NCBI RefSeq assembly: GCF_011030405.1 | Contig: NZ_JAAJTJ010000017.1 | Coordinates: 23,526 to 87,525, forward strand | DNA: 64,000 nt | Source of the DNA: Parapedobacter sp. SGR-10 | GTDB lineage: Bacteria > Bacteroidota > Bacteroidia > Sphingobacteriales > Sphingobacteriaceae | Direction of reading: 5' to 3' | Part shown: one piece after another, positions 17,029 through 25,533 of the stretch | Numbering within the stretch: the first letter of the stretch is position 1 | Layout of the letters: each line of letters opens with the position of its first letter | The notes under the pieces: generated by a model | Databases searched by the model: none | What the model saw: only the letters and a program-made list of their open reading frames with translations | Told to the model about the DNA's origin: nothing | Made by a program: the position numbers and the translations under genes

Positions 17029-19044
17029 ATGGAGCATATACACGATTATCAAAATGGAGTCTGTACGATTTGTAGCCAGGTAGAAAAAGTCTATAAAAAA
17101 TCGGAATCGATGCAGTCGTCCGTCACCCAGGACAAACATGTGCATGAGCACAGCCATGAAGGGCACGGCCATACCCAGAGTGGTTCGATTTCAATTGCTC
17201 GTTTATTTGCCCCATCCGTGATCAGTATAGGTGGTCTGTTGCTGGCACTTGCCTTGGATCATTTCATTGCTCCGGACTGGTTCAAGGGTTGGCTTAGGTT
17301 GGCCGTATATCTGGTGGCTTATATTCCGGTAGGTGCTCCCGTGATTCGGGATGCTTTGACTGCTATAGGAAGAGGTAATTTTTTCTCTGAATTTTTTTTG
17401 ATGAGCATCGCCACTTTGGGGGCCTTTGCTCTTGGCGAGTATCCCGAAGCGGTGGCTGTCATGCTGTTTTATTCCATCGGCGAGGGATGTCAGACATTGG
17501 CTGTTTCCAAGGCAAAGGCCAATATTAAGGCATTACTGGACCAACGTCCTGATCAAGCGACCGTAGTGCGCGAGGGGCAGGCGCAACGAGTTGATGCCAA
17601 GGCTGTACGTATAGGTGATATCATCGAGCTCAAGCCAGGAGAGAAATTAGCTTTGGACGGTGTATTGCACAATGATCATGCTTCTTTTGATACTGCGGCT
17701 TTGACTGGAGAGAGCAAACCGGACAGCAAGAATAGAGGAGATACCGTGCTTGCCGGTATGATCAATCTGCATACACTTTCCCAGGTCGAGGTCACGACAG
17801 CTTATGCAGATAGCAAACTCAGTAAGATATTGGAACTGGTGCAACATGCTACCACACAAAAAGCACCGACCGAGCTATTCATTTCTAAATTTGCAAAAGT
17901 CTATACACCTATCGTTGTTTTTCTGGCCATCGGGATCACGTTTATACCTTATTTGTTTGTAGACAACTACCTCTTTTCCGAATGGCTGTATAGGGCCTTG
18001 GTGTTTTTGGTGATCTCCTGTCCCTGTGCACTGGTCATCTCTATTCCTTTAGGATATTTTGGGGGAATCGGAGCAGCGAGCAAGCAGGGAGTACTTGTAA
18101 AGGGCGGTAATTTTTTGGATACGCTGGCCGCAGTCCGACATGTGGTCATGGACAAGACCGGAACCTTGACAGAAGGTGTTTTCAAGGTACAGGAAATCCT
18201 CTTCAAAGACGGTGTAGACCAAACGAAAATGATGGGCTATGTCGGTCTTATCGAAAGCAAAAGTTCGCACCCTATCGCTATGGCCATCAGAGACTATTTG
18301 GGAGAGATGGATCAGACTGCTGTACTATCAGACATGGAGGAGATTGCAGGCCTGGGGATGAAAGCACTGGTGGACGGAAAAGAACTGCTCGTGGGAAACT
18401 TTAAATTGTTGGATAGATTTAAGATTGCCTACGATGTGGATCTTTCTTCGCTCGTCTTTACGACGGTAGCTGTGGCTTATGATGGTCGGTTTGTAGGCTA
18501 TATGACGATTGCGGATCGTATAAAAGAGGGTGCCAAAACGGCTATAGCCAATCTGCATAGACTGCACATCGGCACCACCATGCTGAGTGGCGATAAAAGT
18601 ACGGTGGTTCAGCATGTCGCCGAAGAATTGCAGATCGGACAGGCTTATGGAGACTTACTGCCCGAGGACAAAGTCTTAAAGATGAAAGAGGTAAATATCG
18701 ATACCGGAAGTGTCGCTTTTGTGGGCGATGGTGTCAATGATGCGCCGGTCATGGCTTTGAGTGATGTAGGTATCGCTATGGGAGGGTTGGGATCCGATGT
18801 GACTATAGAGGCGGCCGATGTAGTCATACAGGATGATAAACCGGGCAAAATACTGACAGCAATAGAGATCGGTAAAAAAACAAAGCGAGTTGTCTGGCAG
18901 AACATTGGTTTTGCCTTTGGTGTCAAAGCGATTGTCCTTATTCTCGGAGCCGGCGGTCTAGCCACGATGTGGGAGGCCGTATTTGCGGATGTAGGCGTTG
19001 CCTTGCTAGCTATCCTGAATGCTGTACGGATAGAGCGTGGATAG
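17029..19044 (+). CDS. Heavy-metal P-type ATPase (Zn/Cd/Pb efflux type)
   Basis: An inner-membrane ATPase of 671 residues that expels divalent metal. The N-terminus lacks a ferredoxin-like metal-binding domain and instead carries a CTIC pair (residues 12-15) and a histidine-rich stretch (about 36-49). Catalytic signatures: TGES (226-229), membrane SCPC (330-333), the phosphorylated aspartate in DKTGT (375-379), SSHP (412-415) and GDGVNDAP (566-573). The final segment contains ADVGVALLAILNA, whose aspartate together with CPC is typical of Zn2+/Cd2+/Pb2+ pumps (P1B-2) rather than copper pumps. It is divergent from the CDF gene. Confidence 0.95.
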   Translation: MEHIHDYQNGVCTICSQVEKVYKKSESMQSSVTQDKHVHEHSHEGHGHTQSGSISIARLFAPSVISIGGLLLALALDHFIAPDWFKGWLRLAVYLVAYIPVGAPVIRDALTAIGRGNFFSEFFLMSIATLGAFALGEYPEAVAVMLFYSIGEGCQTLAVSKAKANIKALLDQRPDQATVVREGQAQRVDAKAVRIGDIIELKPGEKLALDGVLHNDHASFDTAALTGESKPDSKNRGDTVLAGMINLHTLSQVEVTTAYADSKLSKILELVQHATTQKAPTELFISKFAKVYTPIVVFLAIGITFIPYLFVDNYLFSEWLYRALVFLVISCPCALVISIPLGYFGGIGAASKQGVLVKGGNFLDTLAAVRHVVMDKTGTLTEGVFKVQEILFKDGVDQTKMMGYVGLIESKSSHPIAMAIRDYLGEMDQTAVLSDMEEIAGLGMKALVDGKELLVGNFKLLDRFKIAYDVDLSSLVFTTVAVAYDGRFVGYMTIADRIKEGAKTAIANLHRLHIGTTMLSGDKSTVVQHVAEELQIGQAYGDLLPEDKVLKMKEVNIDTGSVAFVGDGVNDAPVMALSDVGIAMGGLGSDVTIEAADVVIQDDKPGKILTAIEIGKKTKRVVWQNIGFAFGVKAIVLILGAGGLATMWEAVFADVGVALLAILNAVRIERG

Positions 19045-19050
19045 GAGAAG

Positions 19051-19073
19051 GGCACACACCACAGGCGTGTGCC
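19051..19073 (+). terminator. Short hairpin after the P-type ATPase gene
   Basis: GGCACACAC and GCGTGTGCC (one mismatch) form a 9-bp stem seven bases after the stop codon. There is no clear T run, so termination is uncertain. Confidence 0.35.
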
Positions 19074-19111
19074 AGAATCAAGAGCCAGGGATAGAAGAAG
19101 TAAACCTTAGG

Positions 19112-19143
19112 GTTGTTTTAGCAAACAAATTTATCTAAGTTTG
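19112..19143 (+). promoter_or_regulatory. Bacteroidota-type promoter for the PAP2 gene
   Basis: GTTG at 19112-19115, a 20-base spacer and TAAGTTTG at 19136-19143 precede the ATG at 19163 by 19 bases. The arrangement repeats that at 1116 and 46831. Confidence 0.5.
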
Positions 19144-19162
19144 GGCAACAAAAAGAACACGT

Positions 19163-19831
19163 ATGAGTACGCCATCAATGACGTTCAGACAATTACTTTG
19201 GAATTTTCGGTTTATATTAATTGCTTTGTTGCTCATCGAGCTTACCTGTGGTTATGTCAGTATCCAATATACGCAGGTCGAACAGTTTCGGGAGGTCAAT
19301 GCGCTGCATCATGAATGGGCGGACTGGTTCTTTAGGGTATATACGAACATAGGGGATGGTCTGTTTGTGATAGCAGTAGCTTTAGCCTTGGTATTTGTAC
19401 GGTACAAGTATGCTATTTTGACTATTGTCAGCTTTTTGCTGTCGGGTCTGGTAGCACAGGTCATTAAGAGAGCTGTCAAGATGCCACGCCCCGGTGCAAT
19501 ATTCAAAGATGATCCTTCCTGGTACACCTTGCCCGATTACCATATACACGGCAATTACAGCTTTCCTTCGGGACATACGACGAGTATCTTCGCATTGATG
19601 ATTGTCTTATATTACGTGTTTCCGACACAACGGAAGAGCCCGCTATTATTTATCTTAGCTTGTCTGGCCGGTTATTCCCGCGTATATCTTTCCCAACATT
19701 GGCCCGGAGATGTGTATATAGGGGCATTGGTCGGCACGGTTGTCACCATTCTCCTCATCTATATCTTTGAGCATTCGGTCTGGTATCACAAAAACTGGGC
19801 GAACCAAAGCCTCCGCACAAAGACTTTTTAA
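19163..19831 (+). CDS. PAP2-family membrane phosphatase
   Basis: A membrane phosphatase of 222 residues with five or six membrane segments. The three acid-phosphatase motifs are present: KRAVKMPRPGA (near 102-112), YSFPSGHTTS (near 135-145) and SRVYLSQHWPGDV (near 172-184), the last two with the catalytic histidines. Members dephosphorylate undecaprenyl pyrophosphate, phosphatidylglycerophosphate or lipid A; the substrate cannot be chosen from sequence. It is monocistronic, with its own promoter and an opposing gene downstream. Confidence 0.9.
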   Translation: MSTPSMTFRQLLWNFRFILIALLLIELTCGYVSIQYTQVEQFREVNALHHEWADWFFRVYTNIGDGLFVIAVALALVFVRYKYAILTIVSFLLSGLVAQVIKRAVKMPRPGAIFKDDPSWYTLPDYHIHGNYSFPSGHTTSIFALMIVLYYVFPTQRKSPLLFILACLAGYSRVYLSQHWPGDVYIGALVGTVVTILLIYIFEHSVWYHKNWANQSLRTKTF

Positions 19832-19852
19832 GTAAACCTTTATACTGTAGTT

Positions 19853-20167
19853 TTATTGTTCTACATTAAGGTTCATATTGGACAGTTCAACCTGTAACTT
19901 CACTTTTGCTTTTAGTGCATTGAATACTCTCAATAATGTATCCAATGTAACGTTGCCTGCATTGTTTTCGAGTCGTGAAATTTGTGCCTTCTGAACACCG
20001 ATAAGTTTACCCAGTTCTTCTTGTGTCAGATTTCGTTCTTGCCTTGTATGTCTTATAGCCTTACCGATCAGGTCCATTTGAAGCTCATACTCAAAACGAT
20101 CCCGTCCGGGAGTCCCTATTTTTCCAAGAAGTTCATCTTGTATTTCATCTAATGTATATGTTTTCAT
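19853..20167 (-). CDS. XRE-family antitoxin (HigA-like)
   Basis: A DNA-binding protein of 104 residues with a Cro/C1-type helix-turn-helix at about 38-92 (TRQERNLTQEELGKLIGVQKA, then QISRLENNAGNVTLDTLLRV). Its start codon overlaps the stop of the upstream toxin gene by four bases, which gives translational coupling. The order toxin then antitoxin is that of HigBA modules. The protein would neutralise the toxin and repress the operon. The N-terminal 35 residues probably hold the toxin-binding part. Confidence 0.85.
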   Translation of the reverse strand: MKTYTLDEIQDELLGKIGTPGRDRFEYELQMDLIGKAIRHTRQERNLTQEELGKLIGVQKAQISRLENNAGNVTLDTLLRVFNALKAKVKLQVELSNMNLNVEQ

Positions 20168-20517
20168 TTTTTCTTATTCTTTAATGTGTCATCAAAGTAT
20201 TTTTTCTTTGCCTGGATCGCTTTTTGGATTTCCTGCTCGGGAACTCTGCTTCGCTTTTTTATAAACCCATGGGTAGAAATTACCAATGTTTTGGTAGAGG
20301 AAGTTTTGTCCCAAAATGCAAGAAGCCGATATTGTAGACCCCGATATAGAGTTCTAAATTCCCATATATCGTTGGTCAGTTTTTTAAAAAGTTCCGGATC
20401 ATTTTCAATTTGAGCTTTACGAATGTTATAAATTATTTTTTCGTAATGTTTTGGATCCAAACTTTTTAAAAATAATCGAACTTCTTCCAGTAGAATGACT
20501 TCAAAGCGCTTATTCAT
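20164..20517 (-). CDS. RelE/HigB-type toxin
   Basis: A small basic protein of 117 residues resembling the phage-derived Gp49-like/HigB toxin family, which are ribosome-dependent or free mRNA endonucleases. Signatures are VRLFLKSLDPKHYEKIIYNI, KKLTNDIWEFRTLYRGLQYR and KTLVISTHGFIKKRSRVP, the last being the typical THGFxKK block. Translation starts at ATG 20517. The antitoxin gene follows with a four-base overlap. A TATATTTG box lies upstream on the same strand (20539-20546). Confidence 0.88.
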   Translation of the reverse strand: MNKRFEVILLEEVRLFLKSLDPKHYEKIIYNIRKAQIENDPELFKKLTNDIWEFRTLYRGLQYRLLAFWDKTSSTKTLVISTHGFIKKRSRVPEQEIQKAIQAKKKYFDDTLKNKKK

Positions 20518-20538
20518 TTCGATCTCTTAGCCTCAAAA

Positions 20539-20546
20539 CAAATATA
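20539..20546 (-). promoter_or_regulatory. -7-like box of the toxin-antitoxin operon
   Basis: On the minus strand the sequence reads TATATTTG, matching TAnnTTTG, 21 bases before the toxin start. I see no good -33 box at the normal distance. Confidence 0.3.
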
Positions 20547-20610
20547 CAACAAAAGTTTCGTTAAAAAGAAACTCTTACTAAAGGAATAAGAATGTTTTTA
20601 CAATCAGAAG

Positions 20611-21435
20611 CTAATCCTTGGCAAGCACCGCTTCCCGTAAGCGAACAAGCTTTGTCAACAAATTTTCCAACAGATCCAGATGTAGCATATTGGCTCCGTC
20701 GGACTTGGCATGGGCCGGGTCGGGATGCGTTTCGATAAACAGCCCATCTGCGCCTACAGCAATGGCCGCTTTTGCAATGGTCTCGATCAAGGCAGGCTTG
20801 CCACCTGTCACACCCGAAGTCTGGTTGGGCTGTTGCAGGGAATGCGTGCAGTCCATGACGGTCGGTACATCAAACGAACGCATGACAGGAATCCCCCTAA
20901 AGTCTACGATCAGATCCTGATAACCGAAAGTATTGCCGCGGTCGGTCAATATTACTTTTGGATTGCCTGCATCCTTGACCTTGTCTACCGCAAACTGCAT
21001 CGATTCGGCCGATAGAAACTGTCCTTTCTTGATGTTGACAACTTTTCTCGTTTCAGCGGCTGCCACCAATAGTTCGGTCTGCCGACACAAAAAAGCAGGA
21101 ATCTGTAAAACGTCCACGTAGGCAGCTGCCATAGCGGCCTCTTTGCTTTCATGGATGTCCGTCACGGTAGGTACACCAAATTCCTTCCCGACTTTTTCCA
21201 AAATCCCTAATGCTTTCTCATCACCGATTCCGGTAAAAGAGTCGACTCTGGACCGATTGGCTTTTCGGTAAGAACCCTTGAAAATATAAGGAATTTGCAG
21301 TTTGTCCGTGATCGTCACGATGCGCTCTGCGATCCGTAGTGCTATTTCTTCTCCTTCTATGGCACAGGGCCCGGCCATTAAAAAAAACTGATGGGAAGTC
21401 CCGTTTTTAATTCCCGGTAGATATGTTTGAATCAT
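20611..21435 (-). CDS. kdsA: 3-deoxy-8-phosphooctulonate synthase
   Basis: A cytoplasmic enzyme of 274 residues that condenses phosphoenolpyruvate with arabinose-5-phosphate to give KDO-8-phosphate for lipid A core synthesis. Visible signatures: FLMAGPCAIEGEE, FKGSYRKANRSRVDSF, GVPTVTDIHE, LQIPAFLCRQTELL, KKGQFLSAE, DRGNTFGYQDLIVDFRG and FIETHPDPAHAKSDGAN. The FLCRQ segment lacks the metal-ligand cysteine position seen in some metal-dependent forms only if aligned differently, so I do not assign the metal class. It lies nine bases after recQ in the same direction; kdsD, which makes its substrate, is just beyond recQ on the opposite strand. Confidence 0.96.
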   Translation of the reverse strand: MIQTYLPGIKNGTSHQFFLMAGPCAIEGEEIALRIAERIVTITDKLQIPYIFKGSYRKANRSRVDSFTGIGDEKALGILEKVGKEFGVPTVTDIHESKEAAMAAAYVDVLQIPAFLCRQTELLVAAAETRKVVNIKKGQFLSAESMQFAVDKVKDAGNPKVILTDRGNTFGYQDLIVDFRGIPVMRSFDVPTVMDCTHSLQQPNQTSGVTGGKPALIETIAKAAIAVGADGLFIETHPDPAHAKSDGANMLHLDLLENLLTKLVRLREAVLAKD

Positions 21436-21444
21436 GTCGTGTGC

Positions 21445-23634
21445 TTAATTTCCCAATTCGGATAAAAACTTGATACGCATCAGCTGGATGTCCTCATACG
21501 TATAATCTTCTTCCCCCAACTCGGCCAAAGCGGCCTTGATAGAATCTTCTTCAGCAGATCGGAAGTAATCATAAACTTCGTCCTGTCGATCCTGGTCGAT
21601 CATTTCGTCCACAAAATAACTGATATTGAGTTTGGTTCCCGAATAGACGATAGATTCTACTTCTTTCAACAGGTCTTCGTAGCTGATGCCTTTGGAAGAT
21701 GCAATATCGTCGAGTGCAATCTTACGGTCTATATTTTGTATAATGGATACCTTCAATGCGGACTTATTGGCAGCCGACTTGATGACCATATCCTGGGCGC
21801 GTTCGATATCGTTCTCTTCGACGTATTTTTTGATGAGATCCACAAAGGGGGCGCCAAATTTCAATGCTTTGCCTGCACCTACACCGTGGATCTTCTTCAG
21901 TTCTTCCGTAGAAATAGGATAATGTATGCACATTTCTTCTAAAGATGGATCCTGAAAGATGACAAAGGGAGGCAAAGATTTCTGCTTGGCTATTTTTTTG
22001 CGCAGATCTTTCAGCATCAATAGCAATTGACTGTCCAATGTACCGGTTCCTTGCGAAACTTCTTCAGATGAATCCTCATCGGTATTTTCCATGGGTCTGT
22101 TGAGGATAAATTTGAGCGCATAAGGGTTTTTGAGGTATTTTTTCCCGTCTTCGGTCAGATTCAATAAACCATAATGGTCGATATCTTTTCGGATAAAACC
22201 AGCCAGCTCTGCCTGCCGGAGCAACGAATTCCAATAATTGACACCTTCTTCTTTTCCGCTCCCGAATAGGGGGTGGGTATCGTGTTTATAGGCGGAGATA
22301 GGTTGGTTATTCTGTCCGATAAACACATTGATAATATGGTGATCGTCAAATTTCTGCCCTTCGTCCCGGATAAAGCCGAGTATTTTCAACAAATCTTCTT
22401 CGGCATCAAAATAGGTTTTGGCCGACCGACAGTTGTCGCACATATTCGTACATCCGGTCTCATCAAATTTTTCGCCGAAATAGTGAAGTATCTGTTTACG
22501 TCTGCATACGGAAGATTCGGAATAGTCAATGACCTCCTTCAATATCTGGGTGCCGATTTCTCTTTCCGAAACAGGCTTGTCTTTCATGAATTTGGTAAGC
22601 TTCTCGATATCTTTTTTTGAATAGAACGCCACGCATACTCCTTCGCCTCCGTCCCGGCCGGCTCGTCCTGTTTCCTGATAGTATCCTTCCATGGACTTGG
22701 GGATATCGTGGTGTATCACATAGCGCACATCCGGTTTGTCTATCCCCATGCCAAAAGCTATGGTGGCTACAATGACTTCGACATCTTCCATCAAAAATTT
22801 ATCCTGTGTATCGGCGCGGGTCTTGGCATCCAAGCCGGCGTGATAGGGTAGGGCTTTGATGCCGTTGATATTGAGTACTTCGGCGATCTCTTCTACTTTT
22901 TTGCGGCTTAGGCAGTAGATGATCCCGGTTTTTCCCGAATTGTTTTTGATAAACTTGACGATTTCTTTGACGACATTGTTTTTCGCTCTTACTTCGTAAT
23001 ATAGGTTGGGTCGGTTGAAAGAAGACTTGAACAAAGTCGCATCGTTCATCTGTAGATTTTTCCGGATATCGGATTGTACCTTGGGCGTAGCTGTTGCCGT
23101 CAGGGCAATGATCGGGATATTGTCACTGATCCCATTGATGACCTGACGTATCTTACGGTATTCCGGCCGGAAATCATGGCCCCATTCAGATATACAGTGC
23201 GCCTCGTCTACGGCTACAAAAGAAACACGGATACTTTTCAGAAACTGTAGGTTTTCTTCTTTTGACAAGGACTCTGGCGCTACATAGAGCAGTTTGGTCT
23301 TACCTGCTGTTACATCAGCTTTCACCATATTGGTTTCTCCCTTGGTTAGGGAAGAATTCAAGAAGTGTGCTATGCTATCGGACCCACCAAAGGCACGCAG
23401 CTGATCGACTTGGTTTTTCATCAACGCAATCAACGGAGAAATAACAATGGCTGTTCCTTCGCTCATCAAGGCCGGGAGCTGGTAGCATATAGATTTGCCG
23501 CCCCCGGTGGGCATGATCACAAAGGTATCCTTCTTATTCAGGATATTGGTAATGATTGCTTCTTGATCGCCTTTAAATGTGTCGAATCCAAAAAATTCCT
23601 GGAGGTTGTCGTACAAAGATTTTTCTATTTCCAT
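21445..23634 (-). CDS. recQ: ATP-dependent DNA helicase RecQ
   Basis: A 3'-5' DNA helicase of 729 residues for recombination and fork repair. Walker A is TGGGKSICYQLP (43-54), the DEAH box lies in VAVDEAHCISEWGHDF (near 140), and helicase motif VI is YYQETGRAGRDG. The zinc-binding cysteines (CRRKQILHYFG, then CTNMCDNC) follow near 375-400, then the winged-helix domain. An HRDC domain is visible at about 515-595 (LLMLKDLRKKIAKQKSLPPF). About 130 further residues form a C-terminal extension. The start at 23634 is an ATG. It is divergent from kdsD with 91 bases between. Confidence 0.96.
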   Translation of the reverse strand: MEIEKSLYDNLQEFFGFDTFKGDQEAIITNILNKKDTFVIMPTGGGKSICYQLPALMSEGTAIVISPLIALMKNQVDQLRAFGGSDSIAHFLNSSLTKGETNMVKADVTAGKTKLLYVAPESLSKEENLQFLKSIRVSFVAVDEAHCISEWGHDFRPEYRKIRQVINGISDNIPIIALTATATPKVQSDIRKNLQMNDATLFKSSFNRPNLYYEVRAKNNVVKEIVKFIKNNSGKTGIIYCLSRKKVEEIAEVLNINGIKALPYHAGLDAKTRADTQDKFLMEDVEVIVATIAFGMGIDKPDVRYVIHHDIPKSMEGYYQETGRAGRDGGEGVCVAFYSKKDIEKLTKFMKDKPVSEREIGTQILKEVIDYSESSVCRRKQILHYFGEKFDETGCTNMCDNCRSAKTYFDAEEDLLKILGFIRDEGQKFDDHHIINVFIGQNNQPISAYKHDTHPLFGSGKEEGVNYWNSLLRQAELAGFIRKDIDHYGLLNLTEDGKKYLKNPYALKFILNRPMENTDEDSSEEVSQGTGTLDSQLLLMLKDLRKKIAKQKSLPPFVIFQDPSLEEMCIHYPISTEELKKIHGVGAGKALKFGAPFVDLIKKYVEENDIERAQDMVIKSAANKSALKVSIIQNIDRKIALDDIASSKGISYEDLLKEVESIVYSGTKLNISYFVDEMIDQDRQDEVYDYFRSAEEDSIKAALAELGEEDYTYEDIQLMRIKFLSELGN

Positions 23635-23660
23635 CAGTTTAAGGGCAAATTTGGAAGAAA

Positions 23661-23695
23661 TTTGACGTGTCTAACATTCAAAAAACTTACTTTTG
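23661..23695 (+). promoter_or_regulatory. Possible promoter for kdsD
   Basis: TTTG at 23661-23664 and TACTTTTG at 23688-23695 are separated by 23 bases, longer than the usual 19-20, so only the -7 box is a good match. The GTG start lies 30 bases further on. Confidence 0.35.
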
Positions 23696-23725
23696 TAATA
23701 TTACATAAAAATAGGGATAATTTCT

Positions 23726-24691
23726 GTGAAAAGCAATTTGGAAATTAAAAAAGAAGCCAAAGAAGTATTGGCCTTGGAAGCGCAGGCTATACAAAGACTG
23801 GCGGATCTGCTGACGGACGATTTTGCCGAGGTGGTCAAGTCTATATTGACCTTGCCGGGAAGGGTGGTCGTGACAGGGATAGGGAAAAGTGCCATTATCG
23901 CCCAAAAGATCGTCGCTACACTGAATTCTACCGGTACGCCATCGATTTTCATGCATGCCGCTGATGCTGTGCATGGTGATCTGGGGATGATACAAAAGGA
24001 GGATATGATCATTGCTTTGTCAAAAAGTGGAAACACACCGGAAATTAAGGTTCTTGTACCTTTTCTCAAGCAGCGCGAAAACAAGTTGGTCGCTCTGGTG
24101 GGCAACAAGGATTCGTTTCTAGCCAAACAAGCGGATTATATATTGGATACATCTGTCGAACGGGAGGCCTGCCCAAACAATTTGGCCCCTACCACGAGCA
24201 CGACGGCACAATTGGCTATGGGAGATGCCTTAGCGGTATGCCTACAGACCGCCCGACATTTTACAGACCGTGATTTTGCCAAATATCACCCCGGCGGTGC
24301 ATTGGGTAAGCAGCTTTACCTCAAAGTATCGGATCTGTCGGGGCTAAATGGCTGTCCCTCGGTGCTTCCTACGGACAAGGTCAGGCAGACGATCATTACG
24401 ATTACCAAATTTAGACTTGGAGCGACAGCAGTCGTAGAAAACGATACGATCCTAGGTATCATCACGGATGGAGATGTCAGGAGGATGCTGGAAAATAATG
24501 AGGAGATTACAGATCTGACAGCAAAGGATATCATGTCGACCAATCCCAAAAAGATAGAGGGATCGGAACTAGCTGTCAATGCACTGCATATGATGCGTCA
24601 GCATAATATTTCCCAATTGCTTGTGACGGACAACGGGGGCTATTCAGGCATCATACATATACAGGATCTGTTGAAAGAAGGTATTATATAA
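23726..24691 (+). CDS. kdsD: Arabinose-5-phosphate isomerase (KpsF/GutQ family)
   Basis: A cytoplasmic isomerase of 321 residues converting ribulose-5-phosphate to arabinose-5-phosphate, the substrate of KdsA. The SIS domain spans about 30-165 (VVVTGIGKSAIIAQKIVATL, DMIIALSKSGNTPEIKVL, NNLAPTTSTTAQLAMGDALA). KYHPGGALGKQL marks the linker. Two CBS domains follow (about 200-260 and 265-321, ending IIHIQDLLKEGII). Translation appears to start at GTG 23726. Together with kdsA on the other side of recQ it supplies KDO synthesis. Confidence 0.94.
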   Translation: MKSNLEIKKEAKEVLALEAQAIQRLADLLTDDFAEVVKSILTLPGRVVVTGIGKSAIIAQKIVATLNSTGTPSIFMHAADAVHGDLGMIQKEDMIIALSKSGNTPEIKVLVPFLKQRENKLVALVGNKDSFLAKQADYILDTSVEREACPNNLAPTTSTTAQLAMGDALAVCLQTARHFTDRDFAKYHPGGALGKQLYLKVSDLSGLNGCPSVLPTDKVRQTIITITKFRLGATAVVENDTILGIITDGDVRRMLENNEEITDLTAKDIMSTNPKKIEGSELAVNALHMMRQHNISQLLVTDNGGYSGIIHIQDLLKEGII

Positions 24692-24701
24692 AGGGGTTGT
24701 C

Positions 24702-24731
24702 TGTAGAGACGCGATTAATCGCGTCTCTACA
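24702..24731. repeat. GTAGAGAC-type palindrome, copy 1
   Basis: A perfect inverted repeat with 15-base arms (TGTAGAGACGCGATT and its complement), 11 bases after the kdsD stop. It belongs to the family also seen at 26393, 40241 and 48720. Confidence 0.85.
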
Positions 24732-24917
24732 AGGTTGTGTCTCAGATAGCCAAGAGGTGTTGGTTTGCAAACCAGCATCTGCGGTTGTAGCCATTTTCCT
24801 ATCTTTAATGTAAAAATATTGTGAAAAAAGAGAAAGGGTACGATATGCTATAGATTTTATTTACATTTGGCATGTGTATTGACTAAATTTAGTATAGAGA
24901 ATATTAAAATAAAAAAG

Positions 24918-25298
24918 ATGAAAAAAGTATTAAGTATAGCAACAGTTTTGATAGCTTTTGTAGCTGTGACAGCTTTCACGGTAGCGGCGATCGGAGAATT
25001 TAAATTTGAAAAGGAGACACATGATTTTGGTGAAATTCCCAAAAGCCAAGCGGCTTCCTTTGAATTTAAGTTTACGAATGTGGGAGATGCCCCTATTATT
25101 TTGTCCGATGTGGCTCCTTCCTGTGGATGTTCGGTAGCCGATTATTCAAAAACCCCCGTCAAACCAGGAGAAACGGGATCCATTAAAGTGACGTTCAATG
25201 CCTCGACAGCAACAGGGCCTTTTACAAAATCCTTTACAGTGAAATCAAATTCTAAAACTCCTGTTAAAATATTGACTATCAAAGGAGTCGTTAAATAA
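24918..25298 (+). CDS. DUF1573 exported protein
   Basis: A predicted secreted or periplasmic protein of 126 residues. Residues 1-22 are a signal peptide (MKKVLSIATVLIAFVAVTAF). The rest is a DUF1573 Ig-like (ASPM/SPD-2/hydin-like) domain with the family text THDFGEIPKSQAASFEFKFT, SDVAPSCGCSVADYSKTPV and PGETGSIKVTFN. The function of the family is unknown. I chose ATG at 24918 because it gives a clean signal peptide; an upstream extension to 24867 is AT-rich and not signal-like. A strong terminator follows 22 bases after the stop, so it is a single-gene unit. Confidence 0.9.
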   Translation: MKKVLSIATVLIAFVAVTAFTVAAIGEFKFEKETHDFGEIPKSQAASFEFKFTNVGDAPIILSDVAPSCGCSVADYSKTPVKPGETGSIKVTFNASTATGPFTKSFTVKSNSKTPVKILTIKGVVK

Positions 25299-25320
25299 AT
25301 TGAAATAAATAGTTTAGGTA

Positions 25321-25358
25321 AAAGCCTTTTTTGTAGAATCACAAAAAAGGCTTTTTTT
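25321..25358 (+). terminator. Strong intrinsic terminator after the DUF1573 gene
   Basis: A perfect 14-bp stem (25321-25334 with 25341-25354, core AAAGCC/GGCTTT), a six-base loop and a T run to 25358. Confidence 0.88.
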
Positions 25359-25533
25359 ATTCCTTGGATTACGGTAATATTATTTATACTTTGCGTAAAA
25401 TAATTCATATCGTTTTGGAAAAATATGCCGTACTTCGTATAGTGCTTGTACTGCTTAGTCCGTATGACATATAAGACCCTATAGGGGATCTGTCGTCAAC
25501 GGACGCTATACTTAAATCTTATATACTTACAAC

